Source: Phymatolithon calcareum
Taxonomy: Eukaryota; Rhodophyta; Florideophyceae; Hapalidiales
Direction: 5' to 3'
NCBI GenBank assembly: GCA_977006965.1
Contig: OZ345367.1
Coordinates: 1,860,001-1,924,000, forward strand
Length of the DNA stretch: 64,000 bases
In this document: one piece after another, positions 1-10,741 of the stretch
Layout: each line of letters begins with the position of its first letter
How positions within the stretch are numbered: the first letter of the stretch is position 1
Notes under the pieces: model-generated
Databases searched by the model: none
Told to the model about the DNA's origin: nothing
Seen by the model: only the letters and a program-made list of their open reading frames with translations
Translations under genes and position numbers: made by a program

Positions 1-101
1 ACTCAACACTTTTGTACTTGGAATGAAAGTGTACACCGAGCAGCATAAATGGGGAGCAGTTCGTCAAAGCTTTTGTCCTCTTTCGAGTAGAGCATCGTCA
101 A

Positions 102-1979
102 ATGTCTTCTTCCAGTTCCCCAGAATCCCAACAATGCGACACACACACAGATTCGAGCAACACCACTAATCGCACATCCCTGTCGCAAAAGCGGCAGGCT
201 GAAGCTGCAGGAGAATGCGTCCCCTTTTCGCTTGGGTGGCAGTGCTGCAAGAAACTGAAATGTTCAGTAAATGCCAGCACTATTTTTACAGTTGCACAAA
301 GACGCCGCTTCTTGCAAATGACTCGCAAGGAACGGAAGCTTGCATTACATTCATTGCTCCAGCCCGAAGGATTTTTTATGTTTAATGGAAATCGCGTTTG
401 CCACAAATTTTTGACAACAGCATTAACATTTTCTACCAACCTTATCGCTTCAGTGAAAGAGAATCCAAGAGCACGTGCTTCTTCTTCTGTGACGTACCTA
501 TCAAGAGAAGGAACTTCGAGCGAGCGGAAGTACGAGGTTGTCATTTTCCTTGACAGACTCGCGAAGTCAATAGGTGGAGATATGCCTGACTGCGCTGAGA
601 TCCATCTGCCGTACCATTTGAAAAAGGATTTCTATAATGAGCATTGCGTAGCTGTTGAAAAAGAGCAAGCCCCCTCGTCGTCTATTGTCCGTCCGGTATC
701 GGAATCGTACTTTAACAAGATATGGCGCGAGACATTGTCCGAAGTCAAAGTTCGAAAAGTTCACCGTTTCAGCAAGTGCACAGATTGTGAGTTCCATCGA
801 TCAGAGTCACAAAAACATGCCCTGAACGAAGGAAAGATGAAGTTTATACGTGCAGATCGCAGTCGACACATTCAGTTTATCACCAAAGAGCGCGCAGAAT
901 ACGCTAAACATCGAAACCGTGCAGTACGACAACCTGCTGATCTCTGCTCAATTATAATCGACGGTGCTGATCAAGCTTCGTACGGCTTGCCCCATTTTAT
1001 CTACGGAACGAAGAATCTGCGAGGTGATTCTATGAAAGTTAGACTCATCGGGATAAAGGAGCACCTTTTGGTCCCCAATGTGTACTTTTTTCTAATGACA
1101 GAAGAGCATGAAACAGGGGCGAACCATATTGTGGAGTCTCTACACAGATTCCTGACAAGCAAAGGACAAGCCGGGATATTGCCACCTGTTCTGCACATCC
1201 AAGCAGACAATTGCACGCGAGAGAACAAGAATAAGTATGTCATGGGATATTTGAAGTTTTTAATCGCAATGGGGGTGTTTAAAGAAGTCCTAATCTCCTT
1301 TCTTCCTGTTGGGCACACCCACGAAGACATAGACCAGGTGTTTTCTCGAACTTCAGAGCATCTAAAGCGCCATGAAGCACATACAATTGAACAGCTCGCA
1401 GGTGAGCTTGCCTTATCCTACACTCCAAGGCCACAAATTACGCACATGAAGAGTTTATGCAATTTCAGTGGTCTGTGTGAGCAGTCTCGCTGTTTACGAA
1501 AGCCGGCAAGTGGCTGGTGTGTTAACAGATATTTTCGATTTACACGTCGAGAACCAGTGGATGGCGATGTTTCAAGCGCTTATGGCACGAGATGCGCAGC
1601 AAAAGTGAATTCTGGAGACGACTGGAATGATCTCATCGGTGGAAGGGGATTTTTGAAGTTTGCGCCGGACCTTGCTCAGACACCTCCAACTGTTATTACG
1701 TCACCTCCCAATTTGGCGCGGGTTCAGAAGCGACTGGACACTGCAAGCTCGCGACTGGGAAGCGAGAATGTAATGGCAGCTTTATATCTTATGCGTGATG
1801 AAGTCTACTGTTCGCGTGAAGAGAATATGCACTGGAATCTAGAGACTGCACTGGAGCGTAATGGGCAGTTCAGAGCAACGAGTGACTCAGTTCCCACCGA
1901 CACGGACGACGAAAACTCTAGAGAAGACTTCGAGGTGTCTCCTGGTTCCTTGCACTACAGCTTAGCGAAGGATCAATGA
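102..1979 (+). CDS. DUF7869-type transposon protein
   Basis: A 625-codon ORF opening with a Ser-rich stretch. It has a Cys cluster near residues 39-54, a C-x2-C pair (CTDCEFH) near residue 226, and then the DUF7869 signature. The signature consists of IIIDGADQASY (Asp 287), QADNCTRENKNKY (Asp 369) and LPVGHTHEDIDQ (His 405, Asp 409, Asp 411). This family is repetitive in oomycetes, marine invertebrates and algae and is widely thought to be transposon-borne; a DDE-like role for the three acidic blocks is my inference. The frame is uninterrupted for 1.9 kb, so it is the best-preserved element gene here. A short ORF overlapping its stop by 4 bases probably encodes its natural C-terminus. Element ends are not visible because the window starts 101 bp upstream. 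Confidence 0.75.
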   Translation: MSSSSSPESQQCDTHTDSSNTTNRTSLSQKRQAEAAGECVPFSLGWQCCKKLKCSVNASTIFTVAQRRRFLQMTRKERKLALHSLLQPEGFFMFNGNRVCHKFLTTALTFSTNLIASVKENPRARASSSVTYLSREGTSSERKYEVVIFLDRLAKSIGGDMPDCAEIHLPYHLKKDFYNEHCVAVEKEQAPSSSIVRPVSESYFNKIWRETLSEVKVRKVHRFSKCTDCEFHRSESQKHALNEGKMKFIRADRSRHIQFITKERAEYAKHRNRAVRQPADLCSIIIDGADQASYGLPHFIYGTKNLRGDSMKVRLIGIKEHLLVPNVYFFLMTEEHETGANHIVESLHRFLTSKGQAGILPPVLHIQADNCTRENKNKYVMGYLKFLIAMGVFKEVLISFLPVGHTHEDIDQVFSRTSEHLKRHEAHTIEQLAGELALSYTPRPQITHMKSLCNFSGLCEQSRCLRKPASGWCVNRYFRFTRREPVDGDVSSAYGTRCAAKVNSGDDWNDLIGGRGFLKFAPDLAQTPPTVITSPPNLARVQKRLDTASSRLGSENVMAALYLMRDEVYCSREENMHWNLETALERNGQFRATSDSVPTDTDDENSREDFEVSPGSLHYSLAKDQ

Positions 1980-2296
1980 TTGCGGCACGCCTTGATAATT
2001 CAAGTGATGTATTCTGGATTGCTCAAATACGTCAAGTGCACAAAAATGCTCGCGGGATATCGTCCAGTCTAACAGTGAGATGGTTTGAGCCTTACGGCAA
2101 AACTTGTGACAATCCGTTCACAGCTAAATATGCCCCGGCAGTACAAAAAATTAACACAGGTTCTAAAACAAAGACGCAAGCATGGTACGATACGATTTCT
2201 GTTTGCTCAATATTTGTAGTTTTTGACAAGCTCAATCAGAATCACACTATTCCGTCCTTTACTACGAAGAGCATTAGGTCTTGCATTGAACAATAA
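1976..2296 (+). CDS. C-terminal module of the DUF7869 protein, shifted frame
   Basis: A 106-codon ORF whose ATG overlaps the TGA of the upstream ORF (ATGA). It contains DVFWIAQIRQVHKN followed by LTVRWFEPYG, which resembles the Tudor/BAH-like tail seen after the DUF7869 core in related proteins. The frame stays open a little upstream of the ATG (reading SEGS before MIAARL). A one-base frameshift in an originally continuous protein therefore explains it better than a separate gene, and a recoding shift cannot be excluded. No domain was confirmed by search. Confidence 0.5.
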   Translation: MIAARLDNSSDVFWIAQIRQVHKNARGISSSLTVRWFEPYGKTCDNPFTAKYAPAVQKINTGSKTKTQAWYDTISVCSIFVVFDKLNQNHTIPSFTTKSIRSCIEQ

Positions 2297-2475
2297 ATAT
2301 ACTCTTTATGCCGTGGAAAAGGGCACCATTTCCATTTTCCGGTCGAACTGCCCAATTATTGGCTTTTGCTAATGCTCAATCTCCATGAAATAAAAACCAA
2401 CAATTTTATCTACTAATATTCCCATAAAGAGAGGGACACAACTCGAAAGGTATATTTCCTTTTCCAACCTCAAAA

Positions 2476-2691
2476 ATGCGAAGCACAGACTTCTATTCAC
2501 GCACTGATTATTTCACTGCTTCCCATACGCCCTGGCAAGAGCAAGCAAGAAACGAAGATTCCGAACTCGATGAAGCTCTCACAGATATTTCATACTTAAT
2601 GCCCAAGCAACAACTTTCCAATATTCAAAAAGAGACTGTAGAAATGGCACTTGATACTATCCAAAGGAAATTCCCGAAATCATCTACTTAA
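2476..2691 (+). CDS. short unrecognised ORF
   Basis: A 71-codon ORF downstream of the DUF7869 gene in the same orientation. It has an acidic N-terminal half and a C-terminal part predicted helical (SNIQKETVEMALDTIQRKF). I recognise no family. It could be an accessory ORF of the same element or chance. Confidence 0.25.
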   Translation: MRSTDFYSRTDYFTASHTPWQEQARNEDSELDEALTDISYLMPKQQLSNIQKETVEMALDTIQRKFPKSST

Positions 2692-2724
2692 ATGAGAACG
2701 TGATCGGGTAGTTGCGCGCTTGAA

Positions 2725-3721
2725 GCGGGTATCGAAACCAGGACTACGTCTCCTTCCGCGTTTCACAAAGACATAGGCGCCGGTTTCACTTTTGTGGGTG
2801 ACACACAGGTATGCGTAGAATGGATCGAGCTACTCGCCAAGCTGGCTCACCGTGCTCGTCCCTCTACCTTCATGCATGTCTTTGCCGATGTAGAAGAAAC
2901 GGCGTGCAGCAAGCGTCTACAAGCTTCGGCAGCGTCCCTGTCCTCGCTCGGTCCGCGCGCCGTTGCCGCTCTCCCTCCTCCTCTCGGACGGGTCGACCTA
3001 TCTCACACGAAACTCTTCTCCTCGTGGGAAGCGCGGACTCAATTTCTCATCGCTCTGCCGGCACTCCCTGTGGTTTCGCGGGTTCTCTACGACGTCGTTC
3101 GCATTGCTCGTCTTGTCGACGTTCATGTCCGGTGAATGCGCTGACCTTTGTCGCCGCCTTTACAAGCTCCAGGAAGCATCGACATTACTGGCCGCACACG
3201 CGCGACTCCCTGTTCACGCGTAAGGTTCTCACTATTACGGATGCACTGCAGCAATTCTATTCTATAGTTCCGAAGCAGCTGCTGGAAAATAAGGAGTTGA
3301 ACCTGAGCGCTGCAGCGTCGTTCACACACGCGAATTCGGTCCTTCTTTCATGTGCGGAGTTTGAGAAAGAAGTTGATAAGGGATTTGTATGCGATCCGTC
3401 GGAGCATTTTCCAAATGTACCGCAGGAGATTACCGAGTCTGCGGAAGGTGCGTCTCTGTTGTTTAACGGGTCGGCACTGTGCGCGCTTCGGATGAACTTT
3501 GAGAGTGATATTTTTCTCGGACCGAAAGAACCGTCGTAGCTCAGCGATGTGTACAGCACGACGAGGAAATGTTTGGCGTCTCAATATATAACCGAGATGC
3601 TGCACACAAGTTCGTATATGAATCGGAATCGAAATGTTGCCGAATCTTGGAGTGGAGCTGCGTTGATTGCTCTAAGTAAAGTGGAAGAGGCAGCTGGATA
3701 TTTTTATAGTAAGCGTCGGTA
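2725..3721 (+). pseudogene. decayed gene, unrecognised, with frameshifts and a stop
   Basis: A protein-like reading passes through three frames. Frame 1 is open from about 2725 to 3135 (GAGFTFVGDTQVCVEWIELL and onward). Frame 2 takes over to 3223 (ECADLCRRLYKLQEASTLL). Frame 0 continues to 3721 (RKVLTITDALQQFYSIV and onward), crossing an in-frame TAG at 3537-3539, after which LSDVYSTTRKCLASQYITEM reads on. GC content is clearly higher than in the flanks, like the fibrillin and ligase genes, so this looks like a relic of a host-type gene rather than a transposase. I could not assign a family. Confidence 0.4.
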
Positions 3722-4099
3722 GACGAAATGTGTCTAATTCGGGATGCGGCAAGGGCTTACAACTTTCGGACGTACATCATGTGACTTGTGCGAAGGATGT
3801 AACTCGAACCACGATCATGATTGTGTGCCCTGAACCTATTTATAAGCGATGCTGTTTGTCACGAAGTAGCGGCGTTTGGCAATGTGTGACAACATGACAG
3901 CGTTTTCCATAGCTTGCAAGTTGTCGAGGATGATCGCGTTGACTACATTTTCAAAAAGCTGCGTTCGGGAGGAGAGCTAATTCCGCGCGTACGCAGAAAC
4001 TCTAATCGAGAAACACAGTTATTCTGTTTTGGGAATCACCGAAAAAATACTTTTTTATATAATTTAAGTTTTATTAAAAGCCCCAAAGACTTCTGAAGA

Positions 4100-5800
4100 A
4101 TGGTCCTTCGTCACCGAAACGTACCGTAAGATGGAAACAGAAAACCGTACGAACTATCTCCTGATTGGCGATCCTCGACCTTGCGACAATTCGCACTACA
4201 AGCCCCGCGACGAAGTTGCATTGATTGTGGCGAATCCGATAGAAGAAGGAGGAGAAAAACTTCCAAATCATTGTTGCGAGGGTTGTAAAAATACTACTTC
4301 GGTGTGTTACAACTCAGCTTCATCGTCCATTCGAGAAGTCAGGGGAAATAGAATTTCAGCGATGCCTGAAGATGTTAGAAACGTGCTCCAGGGAGCCCTC
4401 CATTGCTATGGGAGATTGGACTACAAGGCATAAGACCTGGGACAGGAGGACAAACCGGAGAAGATGATTCCTACTCGTTTGGTCTGAAAACTCAAATGGG
4501 TGCCCCATCATGGGAAAGAGCACGTGCGTCACGTACAATGGCGAAAGCAGTATCGATTTCTCAAACTAGAGATCTGCTACTTGAACAGTTTTACATCACC
4601 TGAAGGCCCATGGGGGTGGAACTTGCAGCATAGGCCGGTAGCAACGACCATCTGGTCAACAGAACCAGTACATATATACGAAAAAGAAGAAGAGATTGAG
4701 ATTTTTATTTAAGAGATACCAAGGCATCAGCCGACGCTTGGGGAACCTTTGAGATAATCTCGACGAAGAACAGATCCTATCAGAAGTCGTAGAGAAGAAC
4801 GAGCGGAATCCAATCGCAGCCTGTCCCCACTCATCATGTCACTTAAAGCTGCCAGTCTCCGAGCGAGCTAGATACAATGTACGAGTCTATCGCTGATATC
4901 TTTGTCCAACCCTGGAGTAGGAAAGCTCGATTGGATCGAGCCCGAAATAATTTCTAGACTCCATCTCTTAGCGTGATGTCGAACGAGCGGAACAAGCTAT
5001 TTCGCAATTATCGGAAAACTAAGAACGACATCGACATCCTAGCAGCCAAGGAATTCAAGAAAGACATGAACAACCTTCCAGGAGCTCAAACGATTTAGAA
5101 GACCGCTAAGTTTGCGAGAGCCCTCTCCAGAAGAAAGGCAGAAAATGTGAACCAGGGGAGTACGCTCTCACCGTCACTGTTACGTGAGCGCCTGCTCCGA
5201 CCCAAGTTTCAAAGGAGACACGAGGTAGTTTGTCTCACTGCTGACGTTCCGGAATGACACTGAAGCAGCAATCAGGGTTAGCCAACGGGAAAGGGTGCTG
5301 AATTAGACAAGGAGCGAGCCGAAATGCTTAACGTTGATCCTGTTCTGATCGCAATAGTACTATTCGTGGTTTGGGAGTCCTGCGGGCGCCTGAAAACTAC
5401 CTCTTTCGCTTGGAGAATATCTGAATTCGTACCTAACTACAAGGACAGGGAAATCGAATTGCCGACAAGCTACCGCCCAATCTCCCTCTTAAGGCATATG
5501 AGGAAGATAATAGAAATAGCGCTCAACAAGAGGATCAGAAGGAATTACATGTTTCAATTTTCCCAGCTGTGGTTTCACAAAAGGAAAAGCTCAGAGTTGG
5601 CAATTTCCATGCAGAATCTCTCTGGAAAACGGGCGACAGCTGTGCAATCAAATTTATAGCACCTCAGGGGACTAAAATGGGATATGTTGGAGGGAGATGC
5701 GGCCCGTGTCGGCGGTTGAAGTTTGCCAAAAAGCGGAAGGGGCCACTATCTCGTCATATGGACTGATTGACAGAGGCCCTTCACTTGTCGAAAGTGGGTT
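4100..5800 (+). mobile_element. decayed LINE (non-LTR retrotransposon)
   Basis: Pieces align in order with the better LINE at 41.9-46.4 kb. A degraded endonuclease segment near 4404-4640 keeps a GDW-like start and QHRPV-like residues. A reverse-transcriptase segment at 5468-5610 reads SYRPISLLRHMRKII and KSSELAI, matching NFRPISLLSQVRKII and KSTELAI in the intact copy. A LIDRG match lies near 5763. Many frame changes and stops show it is old. Orientation is plus, and the ends are blurred. Confidence 0.6.
4684..4745 (-). repeat. fragment resembling the 3' end of the CTT-tailed SINE
   Basis: The AAG-rich stretch followed by TTTTTATTTAA and a block ending CGACGCTTGGGG resembles the 3' ends of the retroposons at 38258-38734 and 62240-62514, in the same (minus) orientation. 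Similarity fades after about 60 bp and no target duplication was found, so this may be a truncated copy or a distant relative. Confidence 0.35.
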
Positions 5801-6501
5801 GCGCATAGAAGGACTAGCGAAAGGGCGGCGAAGGCTTTCGCCTTAAGTGTGAGGGAGGCCGCCGAAGACAGTGATCTTGGATGGTGGATGGATTAGCGGA
5901 GTGAGATATTGACTTGTTGAGGCCTTCACGTTGAATAGCGGCTTTGGGGAAGATGGACGGGGACATGATTCTACGCAGCGTTTTGGGGAGTATTGAAGGG
6001 GGCGTAGGGAAGGACAAATAGAGGCATAGGGTTCCGTGTCTGCAATGGGACTTGATAGGGCGTTAAGTTATTATTGCGAAAGGATTTTTCTGGAAGCAAG
6101 CGTAGACACACTGCTCTTGTTTCTCATTGAGGCTCGCATTCTTCGAGTACGGATGTTGTTCAGGACGAACGGGCGATGCCGTTCGTATGTCGAGCAATGA
6201 ATACCGATCGATGTTCAAGAGCAGAGGAGCATACGAATATGATACAGAAGAAACGAAATGAAATGAACCAATCTAGCAAAATTATGAAACGTATGATGCA
6301 TTGTGACAGCTATTTGACAAGTATGTAACAAATCTCAATTTCATGATCATAGTGTTTTTATATGAGTACGAAGCGGGACTCAAATTAGTTAACTGCGTGG
6401 CAGAATGTGATGACTGGAAATCCGTACACACGGGGATCTCAAGTTTGTGATCCCCGTATAAACAGCTCTCCCGCCTTAAATTGCAAGCTCTTAGATTATA
6501 G
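5801..6501. other. no gene seen
   Basis: Seven hundred bases between the decayed LINE and the piggyBac-like element. Only short ORFs without recognisable motifs occur on either strand, and I saw no strong repeats. Confidence 0.5.
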
Positions 6502-6511
6502 CCCACGTGCA
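6502..6511 (+). repeat. left terminal inverted repeat of the piggyBac-like element
   Basis: CCCACGTGCA, the exact reverse complement of 11404-11413. It contains the palindrome CACGTG. Confidence 0.7.
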
Positions 6512-6726
6512 CAGAGCATGCGATTTTTCGAAGATAACAAGGTCTGGAGGAGGCTCTTTTTTATCTGCGAAATATCACAGATAGCGGCAATTGACCAATA
6601 AAAACTGCAGAAATGTATTTATGATGTGTATGCCATCTGCCGTTACAGCTCTCACGCCCCAAAAGCGCGGACTCTCTCCTTCAGCCGTTACACGTCCTGC
6701 ACTTCCACAGCAGCTGTCCCGGAAAC

Positions 6727-9700
6727 ATGGATGAGGAAATCGAGAGCAGGTTCCCGGGCGGAGAAGTCGAGGCGATACGTGACGCTGGAGCATCCACCGA
6801 TGGCGTTTTGGATACCAATGGAAACGACGCGCACGATCAGTATGACATCGGTGATCCCGCCAGTGCGCTGAAACGCTTCTTGGGCTGGGAGTACGCCAGT
6901 GCGTACAAAGAAGTGATGCTAGACTTCAAACACGAAGACATTTTCATGGAACAGCTGGAGAATCTGGTCCATTCTGCCCGTCATGTGCACCGAATACTTC
7001 ATGGAAGCTCAAGAGCGCGCGAAGTATCGCTGAGCACCGTCCTCGGGTACTTTCTGGACAGCGATGGGTTTTTCAGCCCATTGAACCGTGCTTTTGCCAG
7101 CGAGAACAAGCCGAATCGATCCGAATGGTTGCGTTTTTTTGCCACATCGCCCTGTCTGTCGAATTACACAGTCTCCTGGGGCAGTGTTTACGAGACTCGG
7201 GAGTTGATGTCAAACGAGTCTCCGTTCTTTGCGTGCGCAATATTATGCCGCGGGACCGTTTCGCACAAATTTTAGCCGGCTTGCGCGTCTTTCCCAGCAC
7301 ACGCTACGATGCTTTTTCATCTGCAGATCCTGTTTGTACCGACACAACACGCTTTCTTTCCCCCATCGAAAATTGGGTGGCGGAATCATCGAGCAGCTTT
7401 TTGAGGCCTGATGTGGAAGTAGCCATTGATGATTTGCATGGCCGAGACACGGTCTCACCAAAAGGTATCGGCACAAGTTTTACTGCGGCGAAAGGAAGAA
7501 AAGGGGCCTCAGGAGTAAAATTCAATGCGATGACAAGCGACGAAGGCATAACTGTGTGCTTGCGCGCACAACGTCAGGAAGAGACCCTGGTCGATTGTAT
7601 CACAAAGATGGTAGCCACCGCGAGGGAGAGCGGTGTACAGATGGGTGGGGTATTTCTCGATGGTGGATACAGCTATGAAGGCATAATTTCAACTTTCCTT
7701 GCTGTTAGGCGAGGTGATGTTGCGCGACCGGTAGACGTTGTGGCGACTGTGCGAAACTTTTCTCCGAAGTTCAACCCGCGTGGGCCCTGGCGACTTGGTC
7801 CATCATCTTCTGCTTCCAATAATCGCGAGGATGACAGTACAAGCTTCGGAAAGCCATTTTGCCTTGATGGTGCTCAATGCGCACTTGGGGCAAAGGGTCA
7901 AATTTTCAACCGCACTGTACACACAACTGTGCTCCGCGAGGGCGGATTGCTGAAGTGTGGTGTTACCAAGATCACAACAAAGCTGGGCCTCACCTTCGAT
8001 CGCTGGAACGTTGTGCCTGCTGCTGCCCACAGGCCCGGAAAGGACAAGCCCAGGGCTCCTGTGCGCGTCCGCTTCACAGAAATCAAGGAGCGACTGTTTG
8101 GAAACGGCCGCGAATTGATTGCTCGCACACTCCGCCAAGACTACCAGTCGTGGTTTTTGTTACTCATGGGCGTTGCTACGTCAACAGTTGGGCGTGAATT
8201 CAAGGAAAGTGCTATTCGGAATGCGGCCGAAGTGAGACAGGAGGCTGCGCTTATGGAGATAGAGGCGGCTGCCGAAAGTGGCAGTTGGGCGCTCACCGAT
8301 GTGGAAAACGCCCGCATTAAGTCGTCCCTCGCGAGATTACGCGTAAGTGACCTGAAATCTCTTCTGCGTGACCGGTCTCTGCCGATATTGGGCACAAAAT
8401 CCGTGCTGGTGGATCGTCTACACCCAGTTATTGCATTTAGTGTAACTTGCACTATTTCTGTAGCACATTTCAATCGAGGATCACATGAAATAGTGTATGT
8501 GACACTACTTTCGTACTGACACTACTTGTTGTCAAAACCTGAATAGTGTAACTTACACCAATATTTTCAAACCTTGTTAGTGTCACTATGATAGGCACAC
8601 CATGTTGCATTCGTCGCACGTATTTGGGCGGGATATCTCCAATTGAGGACTCGGGGGAGCGTTTCCTTTTGGATGTTTATTTCTAGTTTTAAGTTTCTGT
8701 AATATCGGAAACTCAGCCATCTGCGTAAGGGTCGTCCGAGAATGCACTGTTCCTCCATGTACGCTCCTGTATTGAATCCAAATAGCACGTGAGTGCAAGC
8801 CGCGATCTGGACTGTGTGGAATAGTCATGGATATACGATGTCGGTATCCACGTGAAATGTACAAGTTGAATAGACAGCACTACTTACACGCGTAAAGTTT
8901 TACCGCCAAAATGTAAGTCATTATCATAAACTGATCGTCACCAAATTTCTAGTCTCACATGAAATAGTGTAACATACACTATTTTCAATATTACACTAAT
9001 TTTTTGGTTACACTAAATGCAATAACTGGGTGTAGTTTGCTCATATGGCGACGGTGTAGCAGGGCTATCTCCAATGGACCGCACATTTGCACGTGTGTTC
9101 TCAAAATGGATTTTGGAGCCCCGGGCATTACCAACACGGAACGCAATGGCTCTAGGACATGCTAACGAGCCCGTTATGCTTGCTCAATTGGCTTCTTTTC
9201 TGCAAGATGAAGCGTCTGGCGATATTGCATTGAGCGCGCTATGCGAAGTGGGTCTTTTGGTTCAAAAAGAGAGACAATGGCTCGGTACCTCTCCAGACGC
9301 GGTTTGCCTTCTAGTCGATGGAAATGATTCCCGGATAGGTGGAAACCAGCACAGAGAGACCGATGAAATTTCTGAAGCTCTACGAGTGGCGGCAGGAGCG
9401 GAAGTGGGTAGCGTACTTGCTGCCGCAGCCGAATACTTCTGTCACGCCTAGAATCGTATGACGAGTGTTCGAACCATAAACGGAGTACGCGGGGAAGACG
9501 TTGTGCGCTCTTTGGAGGAACCATGCCCTGTTGAGCTAAAAACCAAAGCGTCATGCAATACAGCGACCGCTTTGCTCGAAAAATGAATGCAGCATGGTGA
9601 TGGAAAGCGATTCTTCCGCCTTGATTCAGGTGATGAGCTTGTAAGGAGGCTGGGAATACTGCCAGATCACGTCTATCAAGTCTTACACCACGCTTCGGTA

Positions 9701-10741
9701 ATGTCTGTTTATCGCTGCTTGTACATCGTTGGGACAATGAGGTCGATTGCATATGTTGTTCTTTTCACGTTTTCACACTCCGACATCCATAGTTACATTT
9801 CAACGCTCGAGCGCACGTTTTGGCCACAAGTGCAGTGGATGTACGGAAACGGCTCTGTGGAACCTCACATTCCAGCCTCAGTCCGTGACTTTGGGTTCGC
9901 CATCGAGAGAGACAACTTGGTTCAGCGCATTCAGCTTTGGCGCGCATTTGTACAGTCATCGAAGGGAAGTGACGCTTTTGCCGGTCGTCCTTCTCGAGTG
10001 AAGCTGCGCCCTGCAGTGGCGATGTAGTGGAACTACGCAATGGGGAACGTAGATGTAGCGCATCGCCTCATGATGTCTGCGTCAATGCCTACAGCATCCG
10101 GTCTTTCCTCGCAACAAGCACTGGTGTTTAAGTTCTTCACCGTGTTGATTGTGAACGCCTACAGAGTTTGGACTCTGTACACGCACAAAGAATTCCCTTC
10201 CTCAAAACTTGCACGCGTGCGCTCTGGCGAGAATTCAGCAGCTGACATGCGTGCATCGGCCAAGCAGCTCTTCCGACGCGAGCCGTTCCATAAATTCACG
10301 GAAAAATGCAGGTGTGTTCTTCTGGAGATGGCCCGGTCTCGTTCGCCAACCGGAGTATTGTCGACAGTGCCTGATGCTTGAAGTCTAGAAAAACGACGCA
10401 GCGCTCCTCGGCGCAAGCGCCAGCGCCAGCGCAGCTCCAATGATCCCGACGTGACTGCAATACGACTTGACAAGACGCTACAGCACAATGAAGTACGCGT
10501 ACTAAAGACGAGATGGTATGTAGTGTATTCCAGAAGCGTTCGTGTCAACGGGAAGTCGAGGATGGAAGGCCATACCACGAGCTTCAAATGCGAATCGTGC
10601 GATGCGAGCCTGTGCATGTCAACTCATTTCCCTTGTTTTCGAACATATCACATGTCGGAGGTTTTAGAGTACACTCCAAGAGACTCGCTGAGATACAGGT
10701 CGCCGGAAACTGGATTTAGTCAAGAGAGAGGATCCGAATAG
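6727..10741 (+). pseudogene. piggyBac-like transposase with internal SAP and YqaJ nuclease domains
   Basis: Order of parts: an acidic N-terminus (6727 to about 7226), then, after one frameshift, IMPRDRFAQIL, the RDRF block that precedes the piggyBac core. Catalytic Asp candidates are DDLHGR (7428-7433) and FLDGGYS (7659). A SAP domain (LRVSDLKSLL to LVDRL) ends at the MITE at 8420. After the MITE comes a YqaJ/lambda-exonuclease-like PD-(D/E)XK domain with GHANEP (Glu 9167), GTSPDA (Asp 9296), VELKTK (9530-9547) and YQVLHHASVM. WNYAMGNVD supplies the third Asp (10052), and a C-terminal Cys-rich finger reads CESCDASLC and CFRTYH. Removing the MITE plus one TA keeps the frame. Frame 2 then holds through 10741 with four in-frame stops (9449 TAG, 9584 TGA, 10025 TAG, 10379 TGA) and no indel. 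The copy is dead, but every domain is readable. Confidence 0.75.
8421..9032. mobile_element. 612-bp MITE, Tc1/mariner-type, TA target
   Basis: The terminal inverted repeats begin CACCCAGTTATTGCATTTAG; the perfect match extends about 26 bp, to GTGTAAC. The element is flanked by TA at 8419-8420 and TA at 9033-9034. The interior has no convincing ORF. It interrupts the transposase-nuclease gene just after the SAP domain, and excision of the element plus one TA restores the reading frame. Confidence 0.85.

Noticed and set aside
9174-9752. 192-codon minus-strand ORF
   Set aside because: It lies antisense to the YqaJ domain, whose motifs are clear on the plus strand; the minus product is Arg/His/Leu-rich without motifs.
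9449-10381. Programmed stop-codon read-through or an alternative genetic code in the piggyBac-like gene
   Set aside because: Stops are of two types, and the same window holds many frameshifted pseudogenes plus genes that end normally at TAA, TAG or TGA. Nonsense decay is simpler.
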